From assembly GCA_900317825.1 (NCBI GenBank), contig ONIH01000022.1, positions 1-47,883 of the forward strand: a DNA stretch of 47,883 bases, given 5' to 3'. Position 1 is the first letter of the stretch; the number at the start of each line of letters is the position of its first letter. The stretch is from an uncultured Lachnospiraceae bacterium (GTDB lineage Bacteria; Bacillota; Clostridia; Lachnospirales; Lachnospiraceae). The position numbers and the translations under genes are program-made. Below are positions 17,544 through 25,151 of this stretch, piece after piece. Below the pieces are notes generated by a model. It was not told the DNA's origin, did no database searches, and saw nothing but the letters and a program-made list of their open reading frames with translations.

Positions 17544-18102
17544 TTGAAAAATCCCCGTTCTTTAGTCTCTGTTCATCTTCAAGTAACTTTTCTTCTCTTT
17601 CTTTGACTTCGTCTTCCCTTTTCGTGAGACTCTCGTCCCAGTCTGCGTACTGGTTCTCGACCTTTTCCTTGTAGTCCAGGATAGTCAGGTTATTCGATGT
17701 AGCCGTGAGCACGAACATAAATACCACACACGCCAGAAGCAGTATCGTAAAAGGAAGCAGTACATGGAACTTCCTCTGCCACTTGAGCTTCTGGGTCTCA
17801 TTCTCAGTGTCCTTTACTTCCTTCGCATCAGCCACAGGTATCAGCGGGATGTCCGCGTTATCTACCGTGTCATCTGCTATCAGCATCCGCTGCAGCTCTT
17901 TTAAAAATGAATAGCCGACAGCCGTGTCGAACACGTGCTTATCTATAAGTCCCTTATATGCCTCAAGTATCTGCTTTGCATTCATATGAGACAGCTGGTT
18001 CTTAAGATATGAGACAGCATTTATCTCTTTTTTTGCTTTTTCAGCTACGACTTCATCAGAAAAAATAAAGCCGCCAGCCTCGAGATTCTTCTGTTCTGGC
18101 AT
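17512..18102 (-). CDS. Single-pass membrane protein with C-terminal coiled coil
   Basis: 196 residues from the ATG at 18102, which has AAAGGAG 7 bases upstream; a longer in-frame ORF has no RBS. The N-terminal 110 residues are helical and soluble (a stretch with NAVSYLKNQLSHMNAKQI), followed by one membrane helix (113-135) and a Glu/Lys-rich coiled coil (about 145-190). It is the first gene of the regulator/transpeptidase/kinase operon. No family recognised. It may be an auxiliary component of the signalling system, inferred only from position and overlap. Confidence 0.75.
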   Translation of the reverse strand: MPEQKNLEAGGFIFSDEVVAEKAKKEINAVSYLKNQLSHMNAKQILEAYKGLIDKHVFDTAVGYSFLKELQRMLIADDTVDNADIPLIPVADAKEVKDTENETQKLKWQRKFHVLLPFTILLLACVVFMFVLTATSNNLTILDYKEKVENQYADWDESLTKREDEVKEREEKLLEDEQRLKNGDFSNGSKKDTDSR

Positions 18103-18127
18103 ACTTCTCCTTTCCGCATACCTGTCT

Positions 18128-18156
18128 ATAATAACAGTCTTTGGCATTTTTTACAA
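18128..18156 (-). promoter_or_regulatory. Promoter of the envelope two-component operon
   Basis: -35 TTGTAA (18151-18156) and -10 TATTAT (18128-18133) with a 17-base spacer. The -35 lies directly at the end of the U-tract of the preceding terminator. Confidence 0.5.
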
Positions 18157-18194
18157 GAAAAAAGAGCTCTCTGAGACGCATTCAGAGAACTCTT
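18157..18194 (-). terminator. Rho-independent terminator of the decarboxylase operon
   Basis: A 13-bp stem (18162-18174 with 18182-18194, 7-base loop) with one G-U wobble is followed on the minus strand by a run of T (TTTTTTCTTG, partly in the stem). It lies about 28 bases after the oadA stop. Confidence 0.9.
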
Positions 18195-18222
18195 TTCTTT
18201 AGTTTCTTAATTCTTTAAAAAA

Positions 18223-19632
18223 TCAGAGCGGGTAAGCTTTGTTCTTTGTATCAGCCTTTGCAGGGTCTACCTTTGTCTGCTGGGCTTCACGATACTTGAA
18301 AAACTCCTCAGCTACCTGTGGGAACAGTGCATAGGTCAGGACATCCTCATCCTGCTGCTTGTACTGTGCCATCTGACTCTCGATATCCTTAAGCTGTGGC
18401 TTGATAAGGTCTGCAGGTCTGCAGGTAATGGCATTCTTAGCCTCATCGCCTAAGCACTTCTTTACAACTTCAGGATTGAACGGCTCCTCGGTCTTACCGT
18501 ACCTGCCAAGAAGGAGATCCTTTGACTGCTGTGTCACAACCTTGTATCTCTCACCCATAAGTACGTTGAATACAGCCTGTGTGCCAACGATCTGTGAAGA
18601 AGGTGTAACGAGAGGAGGATTTCCGAAGTCCTTACGAACCCTAGGTACTTCCTCAAGAACCTCCTGGAGCTTGTCTTCCTTATGCTGGTCTTTGAGCTGA
18701 CCGATAAGGTTTGAAAGCATTCCGCCCGGAACCTGGTACAGAAGAGTCTTGATATTTACTCCGAGGACCTTAGTGCTCATACGGCCGTTGTCTAAGTACT
18801 TCTGTCTGATCGGTGCGAAGTAGTCAGAGATCTGTGAAAGAAGGTTCATATCAAGGCCTGTATCATAGTCAGTATCCTTGAATGCCTCTACCATAACCTC
18901 TGTAGCCGGCTGAGATGTGCCAAGAGCGAACGGTGAGATAGCTGTATCGATGATATCTACTCCAGCCTCTACTGCCTTCATGCATGTCATTGAAGCGACA
19001 CCTGAAGTGTAATGGTTATGAAGCTCGATAGGGATAGAAACAGCTGACTTAAGAGCTGGGATAAGCTCTGCTGCCTGCTTTGGAACTAAAAGTCCTGACA
19101 TATCCTTGATGCAGATAGAATCAGCACCGAGTGACTCAGCTTCCTTTGCCTTCTTTACCCAGTACTCTGTAGTGTACGGATCACCGAGGGTAAAAGAGAG
19201 AGCGATCTGAGCATGTCCGCCCTCTTTCTTTGCTGCCTTGACTGCTGTCTCGAGGTTCCTCATATCGTTTAAGCAGTCGAAGATACGGATGATGTCGATT
19301 CCATTTGCGATAGACTTCTGAACGAAATACTCTACGACATCATCAGCATAAGGCTTGTATCCGAGGATATTCTGTCCACGGAATAGCATCTGAAGCTTAG
19401 TGTTCTTGAATCCGGCACGAAGCTTTCTGAGTCTCTCCCACGGATCCTCATGAAGGAAACGCAGGCAGGCATCGAATGTAGCACCGCCCCAGCACTCTAC
19501 TGCGTTGTATCCGACTTTATCCATCACAGGAACGATCGGAAGCATTTCCTCAGTTGTCATTCTTGTAGCGATAAGAGACTGGTGTGCATCACGGAGCACT
19601 GTCTCTGTTATCTTTAATGGTTTCTTAGCCAT
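18223..19632 (-). CDS. oadA: Oxaloacetate decarboxylase alpha / transcarboxylase 5S-type carboxyltransferase
   Basis: 469 residues, TIM-barrel carboxyltransferase that moves a carboxyl group between oxaloacetate/pyruvate and a biotin carrier. The N-terminus shows TVLRDAHQSLIATR (metal and pyruvate site), with a metal-binding ELHNHYTSG loop near residue 205 and SIPIELHNH context typical of the family; a post-barrel domain follows. Unlike OadA of Klebsiella there is no C-terminal biotinyl domain: the carrier is encoded separately upstream. It is the last gene of the cluster, 16 bases after oadB, followed by a terminator. Confidence 0.93.
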   Translation of the reverse strand: MAKKPLKITETVLRDAHQSLIATRMTTEEMLPIVPVMDKVGYNAVECWGGATFDACLRFLHEDPWERLRKLRAGFKNTKLQMLFRGQNILGYKPYADDVVEYFVQKSIANGIDIIRIFDCLNDMRNLETAVKAAKKEGGHAQIALSFTLGDPYTTEYWVKKAKEAESLGADSICIKDMSGLLVPKQAAELIPALKSAVSIPIELHNHYTSGVASMTCMKAVEAGVDIIDTAISPFALGTSQPATEVMVEAFKDTDYDTGLDMNLLSQISDYFAPIRQKYLDNGRMSTKVLGVNIKTLLYQVPGGMLSNLIGQLKDQHKEDKLQEVLEEVPRVRKDFGNPPLVTPSSQIVGTQAVFNVLMGERYKVVTQQSKDLLLGRYGKTEEPFNPEVVKKCLGDEAKNAITCRPADLIKPQLKDIESQMAQYKQQDEDVLTYALFPQVAEEFFKYREAQQTKVDPAKADTKNKAYPL

Positions 19633-19648
19633 AGTTTACATTTCCTCC

Positions 19649-20797
19649 TTATACACCAAAGATAGCCATGAATACACCGGCTGCGACTGCTGTTCCGATA
19701 ACACCTGCTACGTTAGGTCCCATAGCATGCATCAGAAGGAAGTTCGTAGGGTCTGCCTCTGCACCAACCTTCTGTGAAACTCGAGCCGCCATAGGCACCG
19801 CGGAAACGCCCGCAGAACCGATCAGAGGATTTATCTTTCCGTGTGTAGCCTTACACATAATCTTTCCTACAAGGATACCTGAAGCTGTAGCTACTGCGAA
19901 TGCTACTAGTCCGAGTACGACGATCTTCAGAGTAGATGCATTGAGGAATGCCTCTGCAGATGTAGATGCTCCGACTGAAGTACCGAGCAGGATAACTACG
20001 ATATACATCATGGCATTCTCTGCTGTCTCTTTCAGCTGTCTTACTACTCCACACTCCTTGAAGAGGTTTCCGAGCATCAGCATACCTACGAGAGGAGCTG
20101 TGGTAGGAAGGATAAGACATACGATAACGGTAACGATGATCGGGAAGAGGATCTTCTCGAGTTTGCTTACCGGACGAAGTGTCTTCATGTGTATCTTTCG
20201 CTCTTCCTCTGTAGTCAGAGCCTTCATGATAGGCGGCTGGATGATAGGAACGAGTGACATATACGAATATGCCGCCACTGCTATAGGTCCCATCAGCGCC
20301 GACTGCCCTAATTTTCCAGCAAGGAAGATAGATGTAGGTCCATCTGCTCCTCCGATGATAGCGATAGCTGCTGCTGCCTTATCTGAAAATCCGAAGAGTA
20401 TAGCGAGCAGATAAGCCATGTAGATACCGAACTGGGCTGCAGCTCCCAAGAGGAATGAGATAGGGTTTGCGATAAGAGGCGAGAAGTCTGTCATCGCTCC
20501 GACTCCCATGAAGATAAGTGACGGAAGTATCGACCACTCATCAAGCTGGAAGAAGTACCAGAGCAGTCCGCCAGTGCCATTGCTAGTCTCCTGAGGACTC
20601 GCAATGATATCAGGATAGATGTTCACCAGAAGCATTCCGAATGCGATAGGCACCAGAAGCAGAGGCTCAAAATCCCTTGCGATGGCCAGATAAAGGAAAA
20701 CACAGGCCACGAGTATCATTATGAAGTTTCCTACAGTAAGATTCGCAAATGCCATCTGATGGAGCAGATTGCCCATCGTCTGTGCAATATAGTCCAT
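19649..20797 (-). CDS. oadB: Sodium-pumping decarboxylase beta subunit (OadB/GcdB/MmdB)
   Basis: 382 residues, about nine membrane helices plus re-entrant regions. It decarboxylates carboxybiotin and couples this to Na+ export. The signature segment GGADGPTSIFLAGKL (about 150-165), which contains the conserved Na+-site Asp, and SAGVSAVPMAARVSQ (about 325-340) are intact. Gene lies between the biotin carrier and oadA. The complex would generate a sodium motive force from decarboxylation. Confidence 0.95.
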   Translation of the reverse strand: MDYIAQTMGNLLHQMAFANLTVGNFIMILVACVFLYLAIARDFEPLLLVPIAFGMLLVNIYPDIIASPQETSNGTGGLLWYFFQLDEWSILPSLIFMGVGAMTDFSPLIANPISFLLGAAAQFGIYMAYLLAILFGFSDKAAAAIAIIGGADGPTSIFLAGKLGQSALMGPIAVAAYSYMSLVPIIQPPIMKALTTEEERKIHMKTLRPVSKLEKILFPIIVTVIVCLILPTTAPLVGMLMLGNLFKECGVVRQLKETAENAMMYIVVILLGTSVGASTSAEAFLNASTLKIVVLGLVAFAVATASGILVGKIMCKATHGKINPLIGSAGVSAVPMAARVSQKVGAEADPTNFLLMHAMGPNVAGVIGTAVAAGVFMAIFGV

Positions 20798-20817
20798 TTA
20801 TTGAATCCTCCTTAGAA

Positions 20818-21183
20818 TCAGTCCTCGTTCATCGTAGCAAGAAGATCTCCTGTATCTACAGCATCTCCTTCTTTGCACTCTATTGAAGCAACTGTACCTG
20901 CCTTAGGAGCAACTACAGGTGTCTCCATCTTCATGACTTCGAGGACTACGACAGGATCGCCCGGCTTTACCTTTGTGCCAGGCCTAGCTGCGATCTTGAA
21001 TACCTTACCCTGTGCTCCGGCCTCAATACGAAGGCTTCCCTGTGTTCCGTTTGATGCAGGTGCTGCTGCCTTTGGAGCTGCCGGTGCCGGTGCTGCTGCT
21101 ACAGGAGCTGATGCAGAACCGCCTTTCTCCTCTACGGATACGTCATATGACTTGCCATTTACTGTAATGGTATAATTTTTCAT
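20818..21183 (-). CDS. Biotin carboxyl carrier protein (internal start within the fused frame)
   Basis: 121 residues if translated from its own ATG at 21183, which has a perfect AGGAGG (21192-21197) 8 bases upstream. N-terminal MKNYTITVNG strand, an Ala/Pro-rich flexible linker (23-45), and a biotinyl/lipoyl barrel with the biotinylation motif EVMKMET (Lys85). It shuttles CO2 as carboxybiotin between the carboxyltransferase(s) and OadB. The retained strong RBS implies that free carrier is made as well as any membrane-bound fused form. Confidence 0.9.
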   Translation of the reverse strand: MKNYTITVNGKSYDVSVEEKGGSASAPVAAAPAPAAPKAAAPASNGTQGSLRIEAGAQGKVFKIAARPGTKVKPGDPVVVLEVMKMETPVVAPKAGTVASIECKEGDAVDTGDLLATMNED

Positions 21184-21897
21184 GATATTTTCCTCCTGAT
21201 CAATATCTTCTCTTGATAGAACGCACCACGCTATAAGTTCTTCTGTGTTCTCCTCTTCTGCTGCTGATGTACTTACAACCTCAGCTGCCTGTGTCTCAGG
21301 AACTGCCGGAGCATTCTTTGCTTCGAGCTTCTTCTGGATATAAGGGATGATCCTGAGGCAGTAGATAACGAGGCAGATAAGAATAAGAACCGTGAATACC
21401 GTAACCATACCCATGACTACGTTCAGTGCTGCCTTACCCATGGTCTCGCCGAGCGAGTATACAGGATTGAAGTTAATCGAAGTAGGCTTGCTCATATTAT
21501 AGGATTTGAAAACCATAACGAGCTGAGCATCACGCTTCTCATACTTCATAGTAAGTGTAGTCGTGATATTCTTTCCGGCCTTGTCGACCTTGAAGCCTTT
21601 GTAGTCCTGAAATGATCCGAGTTCCGGAGTATTATCAACGAAGTTCTTGAACATCGTCTCGTACATCTTCAGATCATCGCTGTCAGGATCTGCTTCAGCC
21701 TGCTTCTTATAGCTCTCATAGTACTGCTTTAAGTCACTGCTTGAAAGAGAAACTACCTGACTTGCCAGATTTTCTGAAATAACCTCGAGTTCTTCTGAAG
21801 TCTTTCCGCCGTATGTCTCATTCTTTGTAGAACCGCATGAAGCGAAGAGGCAGAGGCAGGCAACCAGAGCAAAAATAACACTTATTTTTTTCTTCAT
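20818..21897 (-). CDS. OadG-like membrane lipoprotein fused in frame to the biotin carrier protein
   Basis: 359 residues as read. Residues 1-21 are a lipoprotein signal (LFASC, Cys21); an extracytoplasmic domain (30-150), one membrane helix (156-181) and a linker resemble the OadG-like subunits of Lachnospiraceae. After EELIA (219-223) the expected C-terminal tail is missing; the frame runs through WCVLSREDIDQEENI and into the biotin carrier at Met239. A relic of the normal tail and stop lies in another frame at 21200-21229. So this is a fusion by an out-of-frame deletion, or a sequence error. ATG at 21897 chosen (RBS GAGG); a longer ORF overlaps the upstream gene. Confidence 0.75.
   Translation of the reverse strand: MKKKISVIFALVACLCLFASCGSTKNETYGGKTSEELEVISENLASQVVSLSSSDLKQYYESYKKQAEADPDSDDLKMYETMFKNFVDNTPELGSFQDYKGFKVDKAGKNITTTLTMKYEKRDAQLVMVFKSYNMSKPTSINFNPVYSLGETMGKAALNVVMGMVTVFTVLILICLVIYCLRIIPYIQKKLEAKNAPAVPETQAAEVVSTSAAEEENTEELIAWCVLSREDIDQEENIMKNYTITVNGKSYDVSVEEKGGSASAPVAAAPAPAAPKAAAPASNGTQGSLRIEAGAQGKVFKIAARPGTKVKPGDPVVVLEVMKMETPVVAPKAGTVASIECKEGDAVDTGDLLATMNED
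21200..21229 (-). other. Out-of-frame relic of the oadG-like C-terminus and stop codon
   Basis: In the frame shifted relative to the current ORF, these 30 bases read VVRSIKRRY followed by TGA. That ending matches the C-terminal tail I remember for OadG-like subunits in related genomes, and the TGA sits just before the carrier RBS. Together with the loss of the expected alanine-rich segment after EELIA, it indicates a deletion not divisible by three. Confidence 0.7.
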
Positions 21898-21910
21898 CAG
21901 ATTACCTCGC

Positions 21911-23290
21911 TTACTTTGTGACATGCTTTCTGTACGCCTCATCGACTTTCTTTGTGAAAAGCACTTCAAATGCATCGATCAGATACTTTCTGACATCTGC
22001 TGCATTTACGAATCTGTCAATAACACCGCGTCTTGCAGCATTTGCTGAGCCTGATACCTTTGCCTCGAAATCAGAAGCTGAAACTCCTGTGATCTTCGAA
22101 GCGAGCTTTGAATCCATAGGTCCGATCTCTGCATCTGAGAATGCGAATACGATATCAGCGCCTGTAGAATGGCTTCCCATAAGGAGAGGTGCTGTCGTGT
22201 AAGCCTTTGCTACTACGGCTACCTTTGGTACTGTAGCTCCTGAGTAAGCGTTGATAAACTCAGCTGATGCACAGGCTAAAGCTGCCTCTGCGTGTACTGT
22301 AGTCTCGAATCCTTCGGTCTTTACCAGAGAAAGTACCGGGATATCGAAAGCGTCACAGAACTTCACGAAGTCTGCAGCTTTGTTTAAAGCCTTAGGTGAA
22401 AGTCTGTCATCGAACTCCTCGTCGCCTGACTTCGTAGTATTGCCGAAAGCTCCGACTGTCATACCATCGAGCTTTATGAATCCGCAGGTCATATCCTTTG
22501 CGAACTCACCCTTTACCTCGATAAAGAGCTTTCCGTCAGATATCTGTGTAAATACTTCCTTTGCGTCCTGATATGAAGCACCAGCTACATCTGCTGCTCT
22601 GTTCAGGTCATCTGTACACTCGTCTACGCATCCCTCTTCGATGTTGCTTTCCGGAAGGATAGGAACAAGTGCTCTGATAGAAGTGAGGACATCTGCCTCT
22701 TTACCTGTACCGTCGATACCGCCGGCTACAGTGCTTCTGAAAGCGTATGCAGAAGTATCTGTGTCCTTATTCCCTGTAAGGGTCTGAGGTGAATTAAAGA
22801 ATACCTTTGCATCATCTGTCATGTAAGTAAAGTCAGCAATAGAAAGAAGTGCGGAGAGTCCGCCGCCGCAGTTTCCGAAAACTGCCATGATCTGCGGAAT
22901 CACACCACTGGCCTCACTTGCCTTTGAAAGCACGCTTCCAAGTGACTCTATCGCATCATATGACTCCATAAGACGGATGCCCGTGCTGTCTAAAAGACCG
23001 ATGATCGGTGCTCCGACTGCAAGAGCCTGCTCATATGTGCGAAGAATCTTCTTAGCGTGCATTTCTCCGATGGATCCACCCTGAACAGATGGCTCCTGGG
23101 CAAATACGAAGACGAGATTTCCATCGATCGTACCGTGTCCTGTCACTACTCCATCGGAAGGGGTGTCTTCTGCTGCCTGGTTAAAATCCGTGTTCCGGGC
23201 CGTTACCTGAGCACCCAGCTCTACAAAGCTGTTCTCATCTAAAAGGCTCTGGATCCTTGAGACTGCAGAAAATACTTTTTCCTCACTCAT
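21911..23290 (-). CDS. Acyl-CoA carboxyltransferase-like subunit (MmdA / transcarboxylase 12S-like)
   Basis: 459 residues of the crotonase-type carboxyltransferase fold (PccB/MmdA/12S). N- and C-terminal halves are both present; GGSIGEMHAKK and FGNCGGGLSALL (about 160) form oxyanion-hole regions. It is shorter and quite diverged from genuine methylmalonyl-CoA decarboxylase alpha subunits of about 510 residues, so the acyl-CoA substrate is uncertain. The ATG at 23290 has GGAGG 8 bases upstream; a TTG five codons earlier is inside the RBS. It is the first gene of the cluster with the OadG-like subunit, biotin carrier, OadB and OadA. Confidence 0.85.
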   Translation of the reverse strand: MSEEKVFSAVSRIQSLLDENSFVELGAQVTARNTDFNQAAEDTPSDGVVTGHGTIDGNLVFVFAQEPSVQGGSIGEMHAKKILRTYEQALAVGAPIIGLLDSTGIRLMESYDAIESLGSVLSKASEASGVIPQIMAVFGNCGGGLSALLSIADFTYMTDDAKVFFNSPQTLTGNKDTDTSAYAFRSTVAGGIDGTGKEADVLTSIRALVPILPESNIEEGCVDECTDDLNRAADVAGASYQDAKEVFTQISDGKLFIEVKGEFAKDMTCGFIKLDGMTVGAFGNTTKSGDEEFDDRLSPKALNKAADFVKFCDAFDIPVLSLVKTEGFETTVHAEAALACASAEFINAYSGATVPKVAVVAKAYTTAPLLMGSHSTGADIVFAFSDAEIGPMDSKLASKITGVSASDFEAKVSGSANAARRGVIDRFVNAADVRKYLIDAFEVLFTKKVDEAYRKHVTK

Positions 23291-23346
23291 AGTTTTTTCC
23301 TCCAACGTCTATTTATAAGTTCCGCGAAAAAATCGCAACTGCTTCT

Positions 23347-23375
23347 ATGATAACGCAATTTCAAGGTTTAATCAA
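23347..23375 (-). promoter_or_regulatory. Promoter of the decarboxylase cluster
   Basis: -35 TTGATT (23370-23375) and -10 TATCAT (23347-23352), 17-base spacer, followed by about 60 bases of leader to the ATG at 23290. It lies directly behind the scpB stop. Confidence 0.6.
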
Positions 23376-23383
23376 GAGTTTTA

Positions 23384-23956
23384 TTACACTCCGACCTCTT
23401 CCTTTTCAGCCTCTTCTGTGGCTTCTTTTTTGAACTCTTCTATCTGTTCATCAGAAAGTGATGGCAGTGAAGATAGCGACTCTATACCGAATACCCGAAG
23501 GAACTCCTCTGTCGTCCCGAAAAGTATCGGGCGCCCCGGGGCATCCATCCTCCCGACTTCCTCTATAAGGTCGTATTCTACTAATTTATTTACAGAGTGG
23601 TCTGAGTTTACTCCTCTGATCTTCGCTATCGCTGACTTCGTAACCGGCTGTCTGTACGCTACGATAGAGAGGGTCTCTAAAAGCGTATTTGTAAGGACTG
23701 CCTTCTTAGGCTGCTTTGCGATCTTTATCAGGGAAGGGTAGATTTCCCTTGCCGTACACATCTGAAAGCTGTCCTCCAGGCGGACGAGCCTTATGCCCCG
23801 GTCATTTTCCTCATACTCCGTTGCAAGCTCCTCTGAAGCCTTTATGACTTCTTCCTCACTTACATCAAAGGCCTTCGCAGCCGTGGCGGCCGGAAGGCTT
23901 CTTCCGAGAGCAAAATAGATGCCCTCCAGTTCTTTTTTTAATTCAGATATTTCCAT
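23384..23956 (-). CDS. scpB: Segregation and condensation protein B
   Basis: 190 residues, two winged-helix domains, with the family-typical LETLSIVAYRQPVTK and IRGVNSD segments and the GRPILFGTT motif. ScpB binds ScpA and the SMC ATPase to form bacterial condensin. The start overlaps the scpA stop (TAATG). Last gene of the 14-gene run; no clear terminator separates it from the next promoter. The C-terminus is a Glu/Lys-rich tail. Confidence 0.96.
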   Translation of the reverse strand: MEISELKKELEGIYFALGRSLPAATAAKAFDVSEEEVIKASEELATEYEENDRGIRLVRLEDSFQMCTAREIYPSLIKIAKQPKKAVLTNTLLETLSIVAYRQPVTKSAIAKIRGVNSDHSVNKLVEYDLIEEVGRMDAPGRPILFGTTEEFLRVFGIESLSSLPSLSDEQIEEFKKEATEEAEKEEVGV

Positions 23957-24714
23957 TATGCTACCTGTGATTCCATTTCTATATCCCCGAATATCTCTTC
24001 TTGTCTGGCCTTTATCTTTCCGGTCTTCATCAGCTCGAGAACTGCCAGGAAAGTCACTATGACCTCTGTCTTTGAGACTGCCTTATCGAACAGATTCTTA
24101 AAAGAAAAATGCTGATGGCTCTTTGCAAAAGTAAGCAGCTCACCGGTCTTCTCCTCAAGCGATACTTTTTCTTTTTTTATGGATCCGAACTTCGATCTGA
24201 TCGGGTCGACTCTCTCCTTCTGGCGCTTGAGTATCTCGTTAAATACAGTGTTAAGCTTCTTAAGCGTAACGCCTTCCAATAGCTCTGCCGGGTCTATCGG
24301 CGCCTCGTAATTTTTTACTTCCGCAGGAATGGTCGGCTCCTTGTATAAAACCAGTCCGGCTGAGCCTTCCCGTTCTTTTAATTCTCCTGCCAGCTCGTGG
24401 TACATCTTGTACTCGAGGAGCGCATCGATGAGTTCCTGTCTCGGATCTGTCTCCTCTTCCTCTTCATCGTCTGACTTTTTCTCTGGAAGGAGCATTTTTG
24501 CCTTGATGGACAGAAGTGTCGATGCCATCACGATAAAGGCACTCATAGTGTCGAGATCAGTTTCTTCCATCCTGTCGATATAAGCCAGATACTGGTCAGT
24601 TATCTCCGCTATCGGGATGTCATAGATGCTTACCTTGTTCTTCTCGATCAGGTGTAAGAGAAGCTCAAGAGGGCCTGAAAATGCCGGAAGACTTACGTCA
24701 AGTGCCTCTTCCAT
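23956..24714 (-). CDS. scpA: Segregation and condensation protein A (kleisin)
   Basis: 252 residues. Kleisin that bridges the SMC heads. N-terminal FSGPLELLLHLIEKNKVSI segment and the C-terminal winged-helix region (about 175-245) are typical; an acidic EEEEETD stretch lies in the middle. The ATG at 24714 overlaps the dut stop (TGATG); an adjacent upstream GTG codon would add one residue. Confidence 0.95.
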   Translation of the reverse strand: MEEALDVSLPAFSGPLELLLHLIEKNKVSIYDIPIAEITDQYLAYIDRMEETDLDTMSAFIVMASTLLSIKAKMLLPEKKSDDEEEEETDPRQELIDALLEYKMYHELAGELKEREGSAGLVLYKEPTIPAEVKNYEAPIDPAELLEGVTLKKLNTVFNEILKRQKERVDPIRSKFGSIKKEKVSLEEKTGELLTFAKSHQHFSFKNLFDKAVSKTEVIVTFLAVLELMKTGKIKARQEEIFGDIEMESQVA

Positions 24715-25151
24715 CACGCCCTCCCCGTAGAACCGAATCCGCCTCTGGACTCTGTCCCCAGATGCTCCTTTTCTTCGAAATCTATCTCCGGCTGATGCTT
24801 AAAAAGCCTGAACTGACAGAGCCTGTCATTTACTGAGATATGCACGTCCCTTGTCGCAAAGACCGGCATCATCAGTACATCGTCGTCTCCACAGTAGCTT
24901 TCGTCTACGACTCCGATACCGTTCGACTGGATAAGTCCGTAGTTTTTGAAAGTAGATGAGCGCGGAGCCGTGATCATCTCATAACCCTCAGGAAGCTTTA
25001 CAGAAATTCCCAGGTCAATAAGACAGAAGTCTCCTTTCTTCAGGTCATAGTCCTTTGCTGCCCGAAGATCGATCCAGTCGCTCTTTCCATCAATGTAGCG
25101 AAGTTTTTCTATTTTATCTGTGTGATACTTTATCTGTATAGTCTCTTTCAT
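24714..25151 (-). CDS. dut: Deoxyuridine 5'-triphosphate nucleotidohydrolase (trimeric dUTPase)
   Basis: 145 residues. Hydrolyses dUTP to dUMP, keeping uracil out of DNA. The family motifs appear in order: DLRA (motif 1), APRSSTFKNYGL (motif 2), NGIGVVDESYCGDD (motif 3, with the catalytic Asp), RLCQFRLF (motif 4), and a glycine-rich C-terminal arm RGGFGSTG (motif 5). Start overlaps the gpsA stop (ATGA). ung elsewhere in the window has a complementary role in excluding uracil. Confidence 0.92.
   Translation of the reverse strand: MKETIQIKYHTDKIEKLRYIDGKSDWIDLRAAKDYDLKKGDFCLIDLGISVKLPEGYEMITAPRSSTFKNYGLIQSNGIGVVDESYCGDDDVLMMPVFATRDVHISVNDRLCQFRLFKHQPEIDFEEKEHLGTESRGGFGSTGRA

Noticed and set aside
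19668-20414. 248-codon plus-strand reading frame opposite oadB
   Set aside because: oadB has full family motifs on the minus strand; the antisense frame has no RBS or recognisable domain.
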